From Gammaproteobacteria bacterium (GTDB taxonomy: Bacteria; Pseudomonadota; Gammaproteobacteria; HK1), in NCBI GenBank assembly GCA_020444775.1, contig JAGRHX010000882.1, forward strand, positions 1-6,913: DNA of 6,913 nucleotides, written 5' to 3'. The position numbers and the translations under genes are program-made. Shown piece by piece: positions 1 to 6,446 of the stretch. The notes under the pieces are model-generated. The model saw only the letters and a list, made by a program, of their open reading frames with translations. It searched no databases and was not told the origin of the DNA. Within the stretch, counting starts at the first letter, position 1, and each line of letters begins with the position of its first letter.

Positions 1-344
1 CGGGCAAGAACCCAAAGGGTGGCGATCGGGTTCCGGACGCGGACGAGATCTCGACCTGTGGCCGCTGGCTGGACCGCGAGATTGCCCTGCTGAAGCCGCG
101 GCTGCTGCTCCCGGTCGGCAAGCTTGCCATCGCTCAGTTCCTGCCGGTGAACAAGCTGGTGGACGTCATCGGCCAGGTGCATCCGGTCGAGCGTGCCGGT
201 CACCTCATGCAGGCCATCCCACTGCCCCATCCGTCCGGCGCCTCGACCTGGCACCGCACCGAGCCGGGACTCGGACTGCTGACCCGCGCGCTGCAGCTGG
301 TCGAGGCACATCCAGCATGGCGCGACCTGCGTAACGAGCCCTGA
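1..344 (+). CDS. Uracil-DNA glycosylase superfamily protein, C-terminal part (5' end outside window)
   Basis: The reading frame is open from the left edge (first full codon at base 3) to the TGA at 342-344, giving about 113 residues. Family enzymes cut uracil or damaged bases from DNA and leave an abasic site for base-excision repair in the cytoplasm. Two visible stretches support this: GKNPKGGDRVP near the left edge, and the segment LLKPRLLLPVGKLAI, a beta strand followed by a small-residue turn that is typical of the UDG fold. Near the end, HPSGAS is the family's DNA-intercalating/catalytic His-Pro-Ser motif, comparable to HPS or NPSG in SMUG- and MUG-type enzymes. The N-terminal water-activating motif lies outside the window, so the exact UDG family and activity cannot be settled. 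The GTG at 147 is internal and is not a start. The next gene is 158 nt downstream on the same strand. Confidence 0.8.
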   Translation, partial: GKNPKGGDRVPDADEISTCGRWLDREIALLKPRLLLPVGKLAIAQFLPVNKLVDVIGQVHPVERAGHLMQAIPLPHPSGASTWHRTEPGLGLLTRALQLVEAHPAWRDLRNEP

Positions 345-502
345 ACAAAGCCATGGACAGCGGTGCCAGCCGGCACTGACAATGCGCGGGAGAAGGAATA
401 CGCAGGACCTCACCGGTGGGTACGCTCGGTACCGGGCGGCCCCGGAAGCGCTCATGACGGCCCTGTGCGCATCGCGCGATCATCACTCCCGACGAAGCCA
501 CG
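345..502. other. Intergenic region upstream of the aminotransferase
   Basis: These 158 nt separate the glycosylase stop from the aminotransferase start. I see no convincing sigma-70 promoter: CTGACA at 376-381 resembles a -35 box, but no acceptable -10 follows at 16-18 nt. There is no hairpin with a T-run. ATCGCGCGAT at 471-480 is a perfect 10-bp palindrome ending 22 nt before the start codon and could be an operator half, but it is short for GC-rich DNA. The GACGAAG just before the start codon is a weak ribosome binding site. Confidence 0.4.
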
Positions 503-1570
503 ATGATGTCGAGTACAAAGCGAATCTTCAAGTCACACCTGTACGAGATGGCTGCTTACGACCCACCGCTGTCGGGTCGCTCGGTCGACGAGCATCTGTT
601 GCTCGACTTCAACGAGCGAACCCTGCCGGTCAGCGACGCGGTAGTCGACGCACTGGTCGCCTACTGTCGTTCAGGTGCCCTGCAGAAGTATCCGGACTAT
701 GGCGACATCGTTGCGCGGGTCGCCCACTATGTCGGAGTGGCACCCGATCAGCTGATGATCTGCAATGGCTCTGATCAGGGCATCGACGTGATCATACGCG
801 CCTGCCTGGATGCCGGCGACGAGGCGATCATCCCCGGTCCCAGCTTCGCCATGTACCACCAGTGCGCCGGGGTGCAGAACGCCCGGATTCTCGAGCCTGG
901 CTACAGCATCGAGGGTGGCTACCCGACTCAGGAGGTACTCGACACCATCGGTCCCCGCACCCGGCTGGTGGTCGTGCCGCTGCCGAACAACCCCTCCGGC
1001 ACCCCGATTGATCTGGCGGACCTGGAGCGGATCGCGCAGCACGCCCCGGACGCGGTCATACTGGTGGACGAGTGTTACTACGAGTACACCGGCCTCAGCG
1101 CCGTGGGGCTCATCGAACGCTATCCGAACCTGGTCATCACCCGCACCTTCTCCAAGACCTGGGGCATGCCGTCGCTACGCTTCGGCTTCGTCGTCAGTCA
1201 GGCGTTCAACATCGATCAGCTGATCAAGATCCGCGGGCCCTACGACGTCAATCAGCTCGCGGTGGTTGCCGCCGGCGCGGCGCTGGCCGAGCCGGATTAC
1301 ACGCGCAGCTACGTGCGCGAGGTGATGAGCGAAGCCAAACCACGCCTGGAGGGCTGGCTGCGCCAGCAAGGCTGGGAGTTCTGGCCGAGCGTCGCCAACT
1401 ATCTGTGGGTGTTTCCCGAGCACGCAGAGCAGGTCGCGGCCGCCCTGACCCGCGCCAACATCCTCATCAGACCCAAGCGCGACGAAGCGGGCCGTCTGGG
1501 GCTGCGGATCACGATCGGCACCAGCGCTCAGACCGAACGACTCATCGAGGTGCTGGCGAGCACTCGATGA
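503..1570 (+). CDS. PLP-dependent class I/II aminotransferase, histidinol-phosphate aminotransferase-like (355 aa)
   Basis: This is a fold-type I PLP enzyme that moves an amino group between an amino acid or amino-phosphate and a 2-oxo acid in the cytoplasm. Visible family landmarks, in order: YPDYG (63-67), cofactor-phosphate loop NGSDQG (88-93), NNPSGT (N163), DECYYEY with the pyridine-binding D189 and Y192, FSKTWGMPSLRFGF with the Schiff-base lysine K218 and phosphate-contacting R226, and LRITIGT with the substrate-carboxylate R335. The spacing and the 355-residue length match HisC. The N-terminal segment reads LLLDFNERT where true HisC has an NENP-type motif, and no other his gene is visible, so a HisC-like paralogue acting on another substrate is quite possible. 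ATG codons at 503 and 506 are both usable, with only a weak GACGAAG upstream; M16 (548) is a less likely alternative because it would cut into the conserved N-terminus. The gene converges on the ligase, with 28 nt between the stops. Confidence 0.88.
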   Translation: MMSSTKRIFKSHLYEMAAYDPPLSGRSVDEHLLLDFNERTLPVSDAVVDALVAYCRSGALQKYPDYGDIVARVAHYVGVAPDQLMICNGSDQGIDVIIRACLDAGDEAIIPGPSFAMYHQCAGVQNARILEPGYSIEGGYPTQEVLDTIGPRTRLVVVPLPNNPSGTPIDLADLERIAQHAPDAVILVDECYYEYTGLSAVGLIERYPNLVITRTFSKTWGMPSLRFGFVVSQAFNIDQLIKIRGPYDVNQLAVVAAGAALAEPDYTRSYVREVMSEAKPRLEGWLRQQGWEFWPSVANYLWVFPEHAEQVAAALTRANILIRPKRDEAGRLGLRITIGTSAQTERLIEVLASTR

Positions 1571-1598
1571 CCCGCACCCGCGCGAGCCTGGGTCCCCT

Positions 1599-3287
1599 CT
1601 AGACGGAGTCTCCAACCGTATCCGGCACGCGCAGCTCACGCTTGAGCAGCTTACCGTTGGCATTGCGTGGCAATGGCTGATCGGCCACGGTGAAACCTTC
1701 CGGCACCTTGTAATCGGCGAGCAGGCTCGCGCAGTGCGTCTTCAGACGCGACGGCTCTATTGCCTCGGCGGCAACCACGAAGGCGTGCACGCGCTCGCCC
1801 AGCACCGGACAGGGCCGCGCCACGACCGCCGCCTCGAGCACGCCGGGAAAGCTCATCAAGGCATGTTCGACCTCGACCGAATAGATCTTGTAACCACCCC
1901 GGTTGATCATGTCCTTCTTGCGGTCGAACACCCGCACGAAACCTTCCGTGTCCTTGGATCCGATGTCACCTGAGCGCCAGAAGCCGCCGACCAAGCCCTC
2001 ATCGGTGGCCTTGGGATCGTCCCAATAGCCCGCGACGACCATCGGCCCGCCCAGCCACAGCTCGCCGGCGCAGCCAGGCTCGACCTCCCGCCCCTGCTCA
2101 TCCATCACCAGCACGTCGGCACAGGGTAAGGGACGACCGACGCTGTCCGGTCGCGCCGCCGTCCAGACCGGTGGCATAAGGGTCACCGGGGAACTGGTCT
2201 CGGTGGCACCATAGGCGTTCATCAGCTTCAGATCCGGCAGCACTTCGGCGAAGCGCGCGATGGTGGCCGGCGCCATCGGCGCGCCGCCGTAGGCCCCGAC
2301 CCGCCAGCCCGGATAGCGTTTCGGGTCGAAACTCCGGTCGAGCAAGCAGAGGTTGTACATCGCCGGCACCATCAAGGTATGCGTCATTCGCTCACGCGCG
2401 GCCAGCTCCAGAAAAGCCGATGCCTTGAACTCCGGCATCACCACCAGCGTGGCAGCGGCCCTCACCATCGCCGCGACCAGCGCGATCACACCGGTCACGT
2501 GGCTCATGGGCACAGCGGCGACGCTGCGATCGCCCGGTCCCAGCGCCATGCAATGCTGGTAGTGCAGGACCGAGTGACAGATCCCCAGATGGGTCAGCAT
2601 CGCGCCCTTCGGGCGTCCGGTGGTGCCCGAGGTGTAGAGCACCACGGCCGTGTCCTCCTCGCGCGTATCGAGGGGTGGCAGGTCGGCGACGCTCTCGAGC
2701 AGCGGCAGCGCGCTGCACGGTGCCGCACCATCCACCGCGACCCGGTGTCGCAGCGCGGGCGTCGCGTCGGCGTCCGGCAGGCGGTCGCCGAGCGTGGCAT
2801 CATGAACCAGCATGCTGGCGCCCACGTGGGAGAGCATATAGGCCAGGCCCGCGGTCTGCTCACGGATGCTCATGGGCACGGCAATCGCACCGATCCGCAT
2901 GATCGCGAACAACACGATGGGAAAGGCAACGCCGTTGCCGAGCAACATTGCGATCCGGTCACCACGCTCCATGCCGGCCGCCCGCAGCCCCGCGGCGCAG
3001 CGCTCGACCAGGCTCTGCAGCTGCGCGTAGCTCAGACGCTCTTCACCGCAGACCAGGGCTTCGCCGTCCGGATTCAGGGCCACCGCATCGGCCAGCAGCG
3101 CGTGGGTGCTGCGCGGTCGCTCGGCGAAGCAACGCACGAGCCGGTCGCCGAAATGCACCTCATGGCGTAGTGCTGGCACCGGCCCGAGCCAGCCTTCGTC
3201 CCCAACCAGCATCTTCCCATCCAGCATGCTCAATGCCTCGTATTCGCGATCCAGGTACGTGCTTCCCGGCAACGCATGGTCGTTCAC
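1599..3287 (-). CDS. Class I adenylate-forming acyl-CoA ligase (AMP-binding), 562 aa from GTG 3287
   Basis: ANL-superfamily ligases activate a carboxylic acid with ATP to an acyl-adenylate and then transfer it to CoA. All core motifs are present (numbering from GTG 3287): ATP P-loop YTSGTTGRPKG (218-228), YGATETSS (359-366), WRSGD with the ribose-binding Asp (437-441), the hinge and C-terminal domain entry DRKKDMINRGGYKI (455-468), and the adenylation Lys in PRNANGK (K546). The large N-terminal and small C-terminal domains are complete, so the enzyme should be active. The motifs do not reveal the acyl substrate; medium- or long-chain fatty, aromatic or steroid side-chain acids are all possible. 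The frame stays open to a TTG at 3350, but that stretch contains TTA and AGA codons and overlaps the putative promoter. GTG 3287 has an AGGAA 6 nt upstream. ATG 3227 (542 aa, GAGG 8 nt upstream) is the main alternative. The gene stands alone, divergent from dusA. Confidence 0.93.
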   Translation of the reverse strand: MNDHALPGSTYLDREYEALSMLDGKMLVGDEGWLGPVPALRHEVHFGDRLVRCFAERPRSTHALLADAVALNPDGEALVCGEERLSYAQLQSLVERCAAGLRAAGMERGDRIAMLLGNGVAFPIVLFAIMRIGAIAVPMSIREQTAGLAYMLSHVGASMLVHDATLGDRLPDADATPALRHRVAVDGAAPCSALPLLESVADLPPLDTREEDTAVVLYTSGTTGRPKGAMLTHLGICHSVLHYQHCMALGPGDRSVAAVPMSHVTGVIALVAAMVRAAATLVVMPEFKASAFLELAARERMTHTLMVPAMYNLCLLDRSFDPKRYPGWRVGAYGGAPMAPATIARFAEVLPDLKLMNAYGATETSSPVTLMPPVWTAARPDSVGRPLPCADVLVMDEQGREVEPGCAGELWLGGPMVVAGYWDDPKATDEGLVGGFWRSGDIGSKDTEGFVRVFDRKKDMINRGGYKIYSVEVEHALMSFPGVLEAAVVARPCPVLGERVHAFVVAAEAIEPSRLKTHCASLLADYKVPEGFTVADQPLPRNANGKLLKRELRVPDTVGDSV

Positions 3288-3293
3288 GAGGTG

Positions 3294-3298
3294 TTCCT
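3294..3298 (-). promoter_or_regulatory. Ribosome binding site supporting the ligase GTG start at 3287
   Basis: On the minus strand AGGAA lies 6 nt before GTG 3287. This favours that start over the upstream TTG at 3350. It does not exclude ATG 3227, which has its own GAGG. Confidence 0.5.
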
Positions 3299-3322
3299 GA
3301 CCGGCCGCGCGTTGCAGCTCGA

Positions 3323-3350
3323 ATCTTAAGGGCGGTGGATCGCGGGTCAA
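3323..3350 (-). promoter_or_regulatory. Putative sigma-70 promoter of the acyl-CoA ligase gene
   Basis: The minus strand shows TTGACC (3350-3345, five of six matches to the -35 consensus), a 16-nt spacer and TAAGAT (3328-3323, four of six matches to the -10). Transcription would begin near 3316, giving a leader of about 30 nt before GTG 3287 and ruling out translation from TTG 3350. It is inferred from sequence match only. Confidence 0.45.
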
Positions 3351-3385
3351 TGTGGATGCGCGGCAATACGACCCGGCATGCGGCT

Positions 3386-3391
3386 TATACT
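3386..3391 (+). promoter_or_regulatory. Possible -10 element of the dusA promoter
   Basis: TATACT matches the sigma-70 -10 consensus at five of six bases, in an otherwise GC-rich divergent region. No good -35 lies 16-18 nt upstream, so this would be a weak or activator-dependent promoter. Transcription would start near 3398, giving a dusA leader of about 100 nt. The -35 of the divergent ligase promoter is about 35 nt away, so the two promoters would be back to back. Confidence 0.3.
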
Positions 3392-3402
3392 GTGCGATTC
3401 GA

Positions 3403-3418
3403 GGCTCGGCCCCGAGCC
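3403..3418 (+). repeat. Perfect short inverted repeat (hairpin or operator) in the dusA leader
   Basis: GGCTCG and CGAGCC form a perfect 6-bp stem around a GCCC tetraloop, and a seventh G-C pair is possible. It sits just downstream of the putative dusA transcription start. No T-run follows, so it is not an intrinsic terminator. It could be a leader hairpin that stabilises the mRNA or an operator. Chance occurrence is possible in GC-rich sequence. Confidence 0.4.
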
Positions 3419-3489
3419 ATCACGACGACAGCCTGCTACCGATCTCCGGGTGCCGAACATCCCCGTGCCACCTCCCAACAAGCATCCTC

Positions 3490-3495
3490 GAGGAG
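3490..3495 (+). promoter_or_regulatory. Strong ribosome binding site defining the dusA TTG start
   Basis: GAGGAG lies 5 nt before TTG 3501. It is the best Shine-Dalgarno match in the region and fixes the dusA start 41 codons downstream of the first in-frame ATG (3378). That upstream stretch does not resemble DusA. Confidence 0.75.
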
Positions 3496-3500
3496 CCCGA

Positions 3501-4520
3501 TTGTCCGGACTATCGCATCGCTTCTGTGTCGCGCCGATGATGGATGGCACCGACAGACACTGTCGTTACTTTCATCGCCTGCTCAGCCGGCACGCGCGTC
3601 TGTACAGCGAGATGATCACCACCGGCGCCATACTGCACGGTGATCGGGAGCGCCATCTGCGCTTCGACCCGGCCGAGCACCCGGTGGCGCTGCAGCTCGG
3701 CGGCAGCGATCCGAAGGCGATGGCCGAATGCGCTGCCATCGCCGAGGCGTACGGCTACGACGAGGTCAACATCAACGTAGGCTGTCCCAGCGACCGGGTG
3801 CAGAGCGGCCGCTTCGGTGCCTGCCTGATGCGCGAGCCGCGCACGGTGGCTGACTGCGTGGCGGCGATGCGCGCGCGTGTGCGGATACCGGTCACCGTGA
3901 AGAGCCGCATCGGCGTCGACAACGACGACAGTGTGGAAGCACTTTTCCAATTCATCGAGCTGAACCGAGAGGCCGGCTGCGAGGTATTCATCATCCACGC
4001 CCGCAAGGCCTGGCTGAGCGGCCTCAGCCCCAAGCAGAATCGCGAGATCCCACCACTGCGTTACGAGGTGGTGCACCAGGTCAAGGCGCGCCATCCAGAC
4101 CTGACCATCGTCATCAATGGCGGGCTGCAGAACCTGCCGGCGGCGCGGGCGCAGCTCGAGCAGGTCGACGGCGTGATGCTCGGCCGCGAGGTGTATCGCA
4201 ACCCGTACTTGCTGGCCGAGGTGGATGACAGTCTGTTCAACGCCTGCACACCCGCCCCGACACGTCGCGAGGTGGTCGAGTCGATGCTCGACTACTGCAA
4301 TCGCGAGCTTGCCCGTGGCACCTATCTGAGCGCGATCACCCGACACATGATCGGGCTATTCCAAGGTCGGCCACGGGCCCGCGCCTGGCGACGCCATCTG
4401 AGTGAGCACGCGCACCGGCGCGGCGCCGATGCGGCGGTGCTCGAGGCCGCGCTGGAGCAGGTGCTGATCCGGACCGCTGCCGACCCGGCCGATGTCGTTG
4501 CCGAGCCGCGACGAGCGTGA
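3501..4520 (+). CDS. dusA: tRNA-dihydrouridine(20/20a) synthase DusA (339 aa, TTG start)
   Basis: DusA is an FMN-dependent, NADPH-using enzyme that reduces uridine at positions 20 and 20a of the tRNA D-loop, loosening local structure. The protein matches E. coli DusA from memory over nearly its whole length: FCVAPMMDGTDRHCRYF at the start (the FMN-binding barrel strand), HPVALQLGGSDP (60-71), NINVGCPSDRVQSGRFG with the catalytic acid C95, VTVKSRIG with K134, FIIHARKAWLSGLSP with H166, NGG (206-208) and GRE (228-230) for FMN phosphate, and the C-terminal RAWRRHLSEHAH helix typical of the DusA subfamily. The length fits the family. At residue 16 Gly replaces the usual Trp of MMDWTD, a point worth noting near the active site. 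The start is TTG, chosen for the GAGGAG site 5 nt upstream. The gene ends 6 nt from the convergent TIR gene. Confidence 0.95.
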   Translation: MSGLSHRFCVAPMMDGTDRHCRYFHRLLSRHARLYSEMITTGAILHGDRERHLRFDPAEHPVALQLGGSDPKAMAECAAIAEAYGYDEVNINVGCPSDRVQSGRFGACLMREPRTVADCVAAMRARVRIPVTVKSRIGVDNDDSVEALFQFIELNREAGCEVFIIHARKAWLSGLSPKQNREIPPLRYEVVHQVKARHPDLTIVINGGLQNLPAARAQLEQVDGVMLGREVYRNPYLLAEVDDSLFNACTPAPTRREVVESMLDYCNRELARGTYLSAITRHMIGLFQGRPRARAWRRHLSEHAHRRGADAAVLEAALEQVLIRTAADPADVVAEPRRA

Positions 4521-4526
4521 CGCTGC

Positions 4527-6392
4527 TCAGACGACCAACGGGTCGGAGATGGCGGGATCCGGATTGTGGGACTGTGGATTCCGGGGCTCATCCGGCCCAG
4601 AGGCGGTGGTGCCGGACAGGGCCAGTGACGACCGATCGGCGTCGGCTGACCGCTGTCGCCCCTGCTCGACGAAGGTCGCCAGGGTACGCGTCTTCGGCAC
4701 GCAACGGCGGACCATGTACTCGATGCCCGGTCGGATCGTCGACGCCCAGGCGCTGACAATCGCCGGATCAGCGGTCAGCTCATCAATGGTATCCAGTAGT
4801 GCCGATGAGAACTGCTGGAAGTGCTCGGCGTCCAGGGCCAGGGCCTTGTGGCGATCCGCGGTGGCGGTGAGCACGGTCGGCTCGACCACGGCCTCACCAC
4901 GGAAATTGAGCAGCGACTGCACCGCCGAGTCCAACAATCGGAACTGCGCCTGCATGTCACGACCGCTGAACATGCCACGGATCTGTGGACAGCGCTCGAA
5001 CAGCCGCTCGTAGAAACGCGCGTAGAAGACATCATTCGAGTAGCAGGTGCGCAGATAGCTGCCCTTGGCGATGGCCACGTACTCGTGCTCCAACCCCGCC
5101 AATGCATCGATGGCCATCGCCATCGAGGGCCAGCGCTCGGCCGGGTCCTCGGCCAGCATCCGGGCCAGGATGCGCGCGAACGCCGGATGACGTTCGGCCC
5201 AAGCACCGGCCGTGGCCAACGGGTCGAAGAAGAAGTCTCGCTTGTACGCCAGATCCGCCGGACAACGGACCGTCACCGGGCGCTGTCCCTGGACCAGCTC
5301 GTAGGCGAGCAGCGCCAGCGCGTACTGGTCGGTGGCCGGACCGACCGGATGACCGTAGAAGTGCTCCGGGGTCAGGTAGGACACCGACTCGCGTGACATC
5401 AGCATGTTGCCGGCAAGGCTTTCCTGGCTGGCGAGATATTTCCAGAAGCCGAACGCCGACAGACGCGGTCGCCCGCCGTCCAGGAACACATTGCTCGGAT
5501 TGAGAATCCCCTGCACCAGGCCGCGCTCGTGGGCCTCGGACAGACCTTCGCCGAGCTGACGGATGATCCTTGCGACCTCGTCGACCGGCAGCGTTCCCCA
5601 GACCTGGAGGGTCTGCGCGAGCGTCACGCAGCTCATGTGCTCCATGACGATGCAATGCGGCGGGGCCTCGGTGAATACGTCGTGAATGGTGACGAAGACC
5701 GGGTGCTTTAGACTGGTCGCGACCCGGATGTGCTCGTCGATGTCGTATCGAATCGCCCGTTCGTGCAGCGGTGAATCGACCAGCACCTTCACCGCGATCG
5801 TCTCGTCACCACGCCGCGCCTTGTAGACGATGCTGTGATGACCGCTGCCGATGGGCTCGCCCAGCGTGATCCGCGCCGGCAGGACCTTGGTCAGTGCCTC
5901 GCGCAGACTGTCACGCTCCTGGCTGCTGACCCTGGAGAGCTGACCCAGCCTGGAGCAGATGTCCCAACAGATGACCCGGATCGCCTCGGCACGACCCGCC
6001 TCGTCCAGGCCGATCAGCGGTCGATTCGGATCCCAGCTCGCCTGCAACGAGGCCAACGGCGAGAGCTCGTGCAGAGCCGGGGTCAACGGCACCCAGAACA
6101 CGATCAAGCCCCGATTCTGCGCGGCGCTCAGGATCCGTGGCAGCTCGTGGCGGGCGATGAAGTCGGATTCCAGGAAACTGTCCGAGACCAGCAGCAACGC
6201 CACCTGAGCGGAATCGAGCGCGCGTTCGATCTCCTGCTGCCAGCGGGTCCCGGCGTCGATCCGATGATCGCTCCAGAGATCGAGGATGTCGGCCTCCACG
6301 GCCGGCTTCAACATGCGCTGGAAGGCATCCAGCCACGGCTTGTCACGGTGGCTGTAACTGATGAAGACCTTCTCCCTGAGCGCCGTGGACAT
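4527..6392 (-). CDS. TIR-pseudokinase-globin fusion protein (621 aa)
   Basis: I know no named family for this protein. Three domains are visible (numbering from ATG 6392). TIR, about 8-147: opens with KVFISYSHRD and contains SDFIARHEL, whose E83 aligns with the catalytic Glu of NAD-cleaving TIR domains. Protein-kinase fold, about 173-435: glycine loop GSGHHSIVY (182-190), VAVK-type Lys K202, APE-like TPE (341-343), helix-F D355 and C-lobe R420 are kept. The HRD motif reads QGI (294-296), the catalytic-loop Lys is Asn, and DFG reads AFG (313-315), so it is predicted catalytically dead. Globin, about 437-565: Y461 (B10), F475 (CD1), Q483 (E7), H515 (proximal F8) and W549 (H helix) align with Vitreoscilla hemoglobin. 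The last roughly 55 residues are low-complexity, rich in Pro, Ser, Asp and Asn. There is no signal peptide or membrane segment, so it is cytoplasmic. ATG 6392 is chosen for its ribosome binding site; ATG 6446 (639 aa) is possible but has none. A heme-sensing TIR effector is inference. Confidence 0.9.
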   Translation of the reverse strand: MSTALREKVFISYSHRDKPWLDAFQRMLKPAVEADILDLWSDHRIDAGTRWQQEIERALDSAQVALLLVSDSFLESDFIARHELPRILSAAQNRGLIVFWVPLTPALHELSPLASLQASWDPNRPLIGLDEAGRAEAIRVICWDICSRLGQLSRVSSQERDSLREALTKVLPARITLGEPIGSGHHSIVYKARRGDETIAVKVLVDSPLHERAIRYDIDEHIRVATSLKHPVFVTIHDVFTEAPPHCIVMEHMSCVTLAQTLQVWGTLPVDEVARIIRQLGEGLSEAHERGLVQGILNPSNVFLDGGRPRLSAFGFWKYLASQESLAGNMLMSRESVSYLTPEHFYGHPVGPATDQYALALLAYELVQGQRPVTVRCPADLAYKRDFFFDPLATAGAWAERHPAFARILARMLAEDPAERWPSMAMAIDALAGLEHEYVAIAKGSYLRTCYSNDVFYARFYERLFERCPQIRGMFSGRDMQAQFRLLDSAVQSLLNFRGEAVVEPTVLTATADRHKALALDAEHFQQFSSALLDTIDELTADPAIVSAWASTIRPGIEYMVRRCVPKTRTLATFVEQGRQRSADADRSSLALSGTTASGPDEPRNPQSHNPDPAISDPLVV

Positions 6393-6397
6393 GGCTG

Positions 6398-6405
6398 CCT
6401 GCTCC
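6398..6405 (-). promoter_or_regulatory. Ribosome binding site supporting ATG 6392 of the TIR gene
   Basis: The minus strand reads GGAGCAGG, with AGG ending 5 nt before ATG 6392. The upstream in-frame ATG at 6446 has no purine-rich site in front of it, and starting at 6392 puts the TIR strand A at residue 8, as is common for TIR proteins. Confidence 0.5.
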
Positions 6406-6446
6406 GCTGTCGCATCGACTGCCCGGTCAGTCGTTTGCTTCGTCAT

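Noticed and set aside
1569..1594. GACCC/GGGTC inverted repeat between the convergent aminotransferase and ligase genes
   Set aside because: The stem is only 5 bp with a 16-nt loop and no T-run on either strand, so it is not a convincing terminator.
2379..3170. Plus-strand open frame (263 codons) opposite the acyl-CoA ligase
   Set aside because: It is a mirror of a well-supported ligase; the composition is His, Arg and Gln rich with no domain pattern and no ribosome binding site logic.
3510..4346. Minus-strand open frame (278 codons) opposite dusA
   Set aside because: dusA is unmistakable on the other strand; this frame shows no motif.
4514..4524. AGCG/CGCT mini-hairpin at the dusA stop codon
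   Set aside because: A 4-bp stem with a 3-nt loop and no T-run; too small to call a terminator.
4527..6392. A multi-gene antiphage defence island around the TIR gene
   Set aside because: Neighbours are dusA and an acyl-CoA dehydrogenase; no nuclease, cyclase, SIR2, restriction or mobile-element gene is visible, so only the single protein can be proposed.
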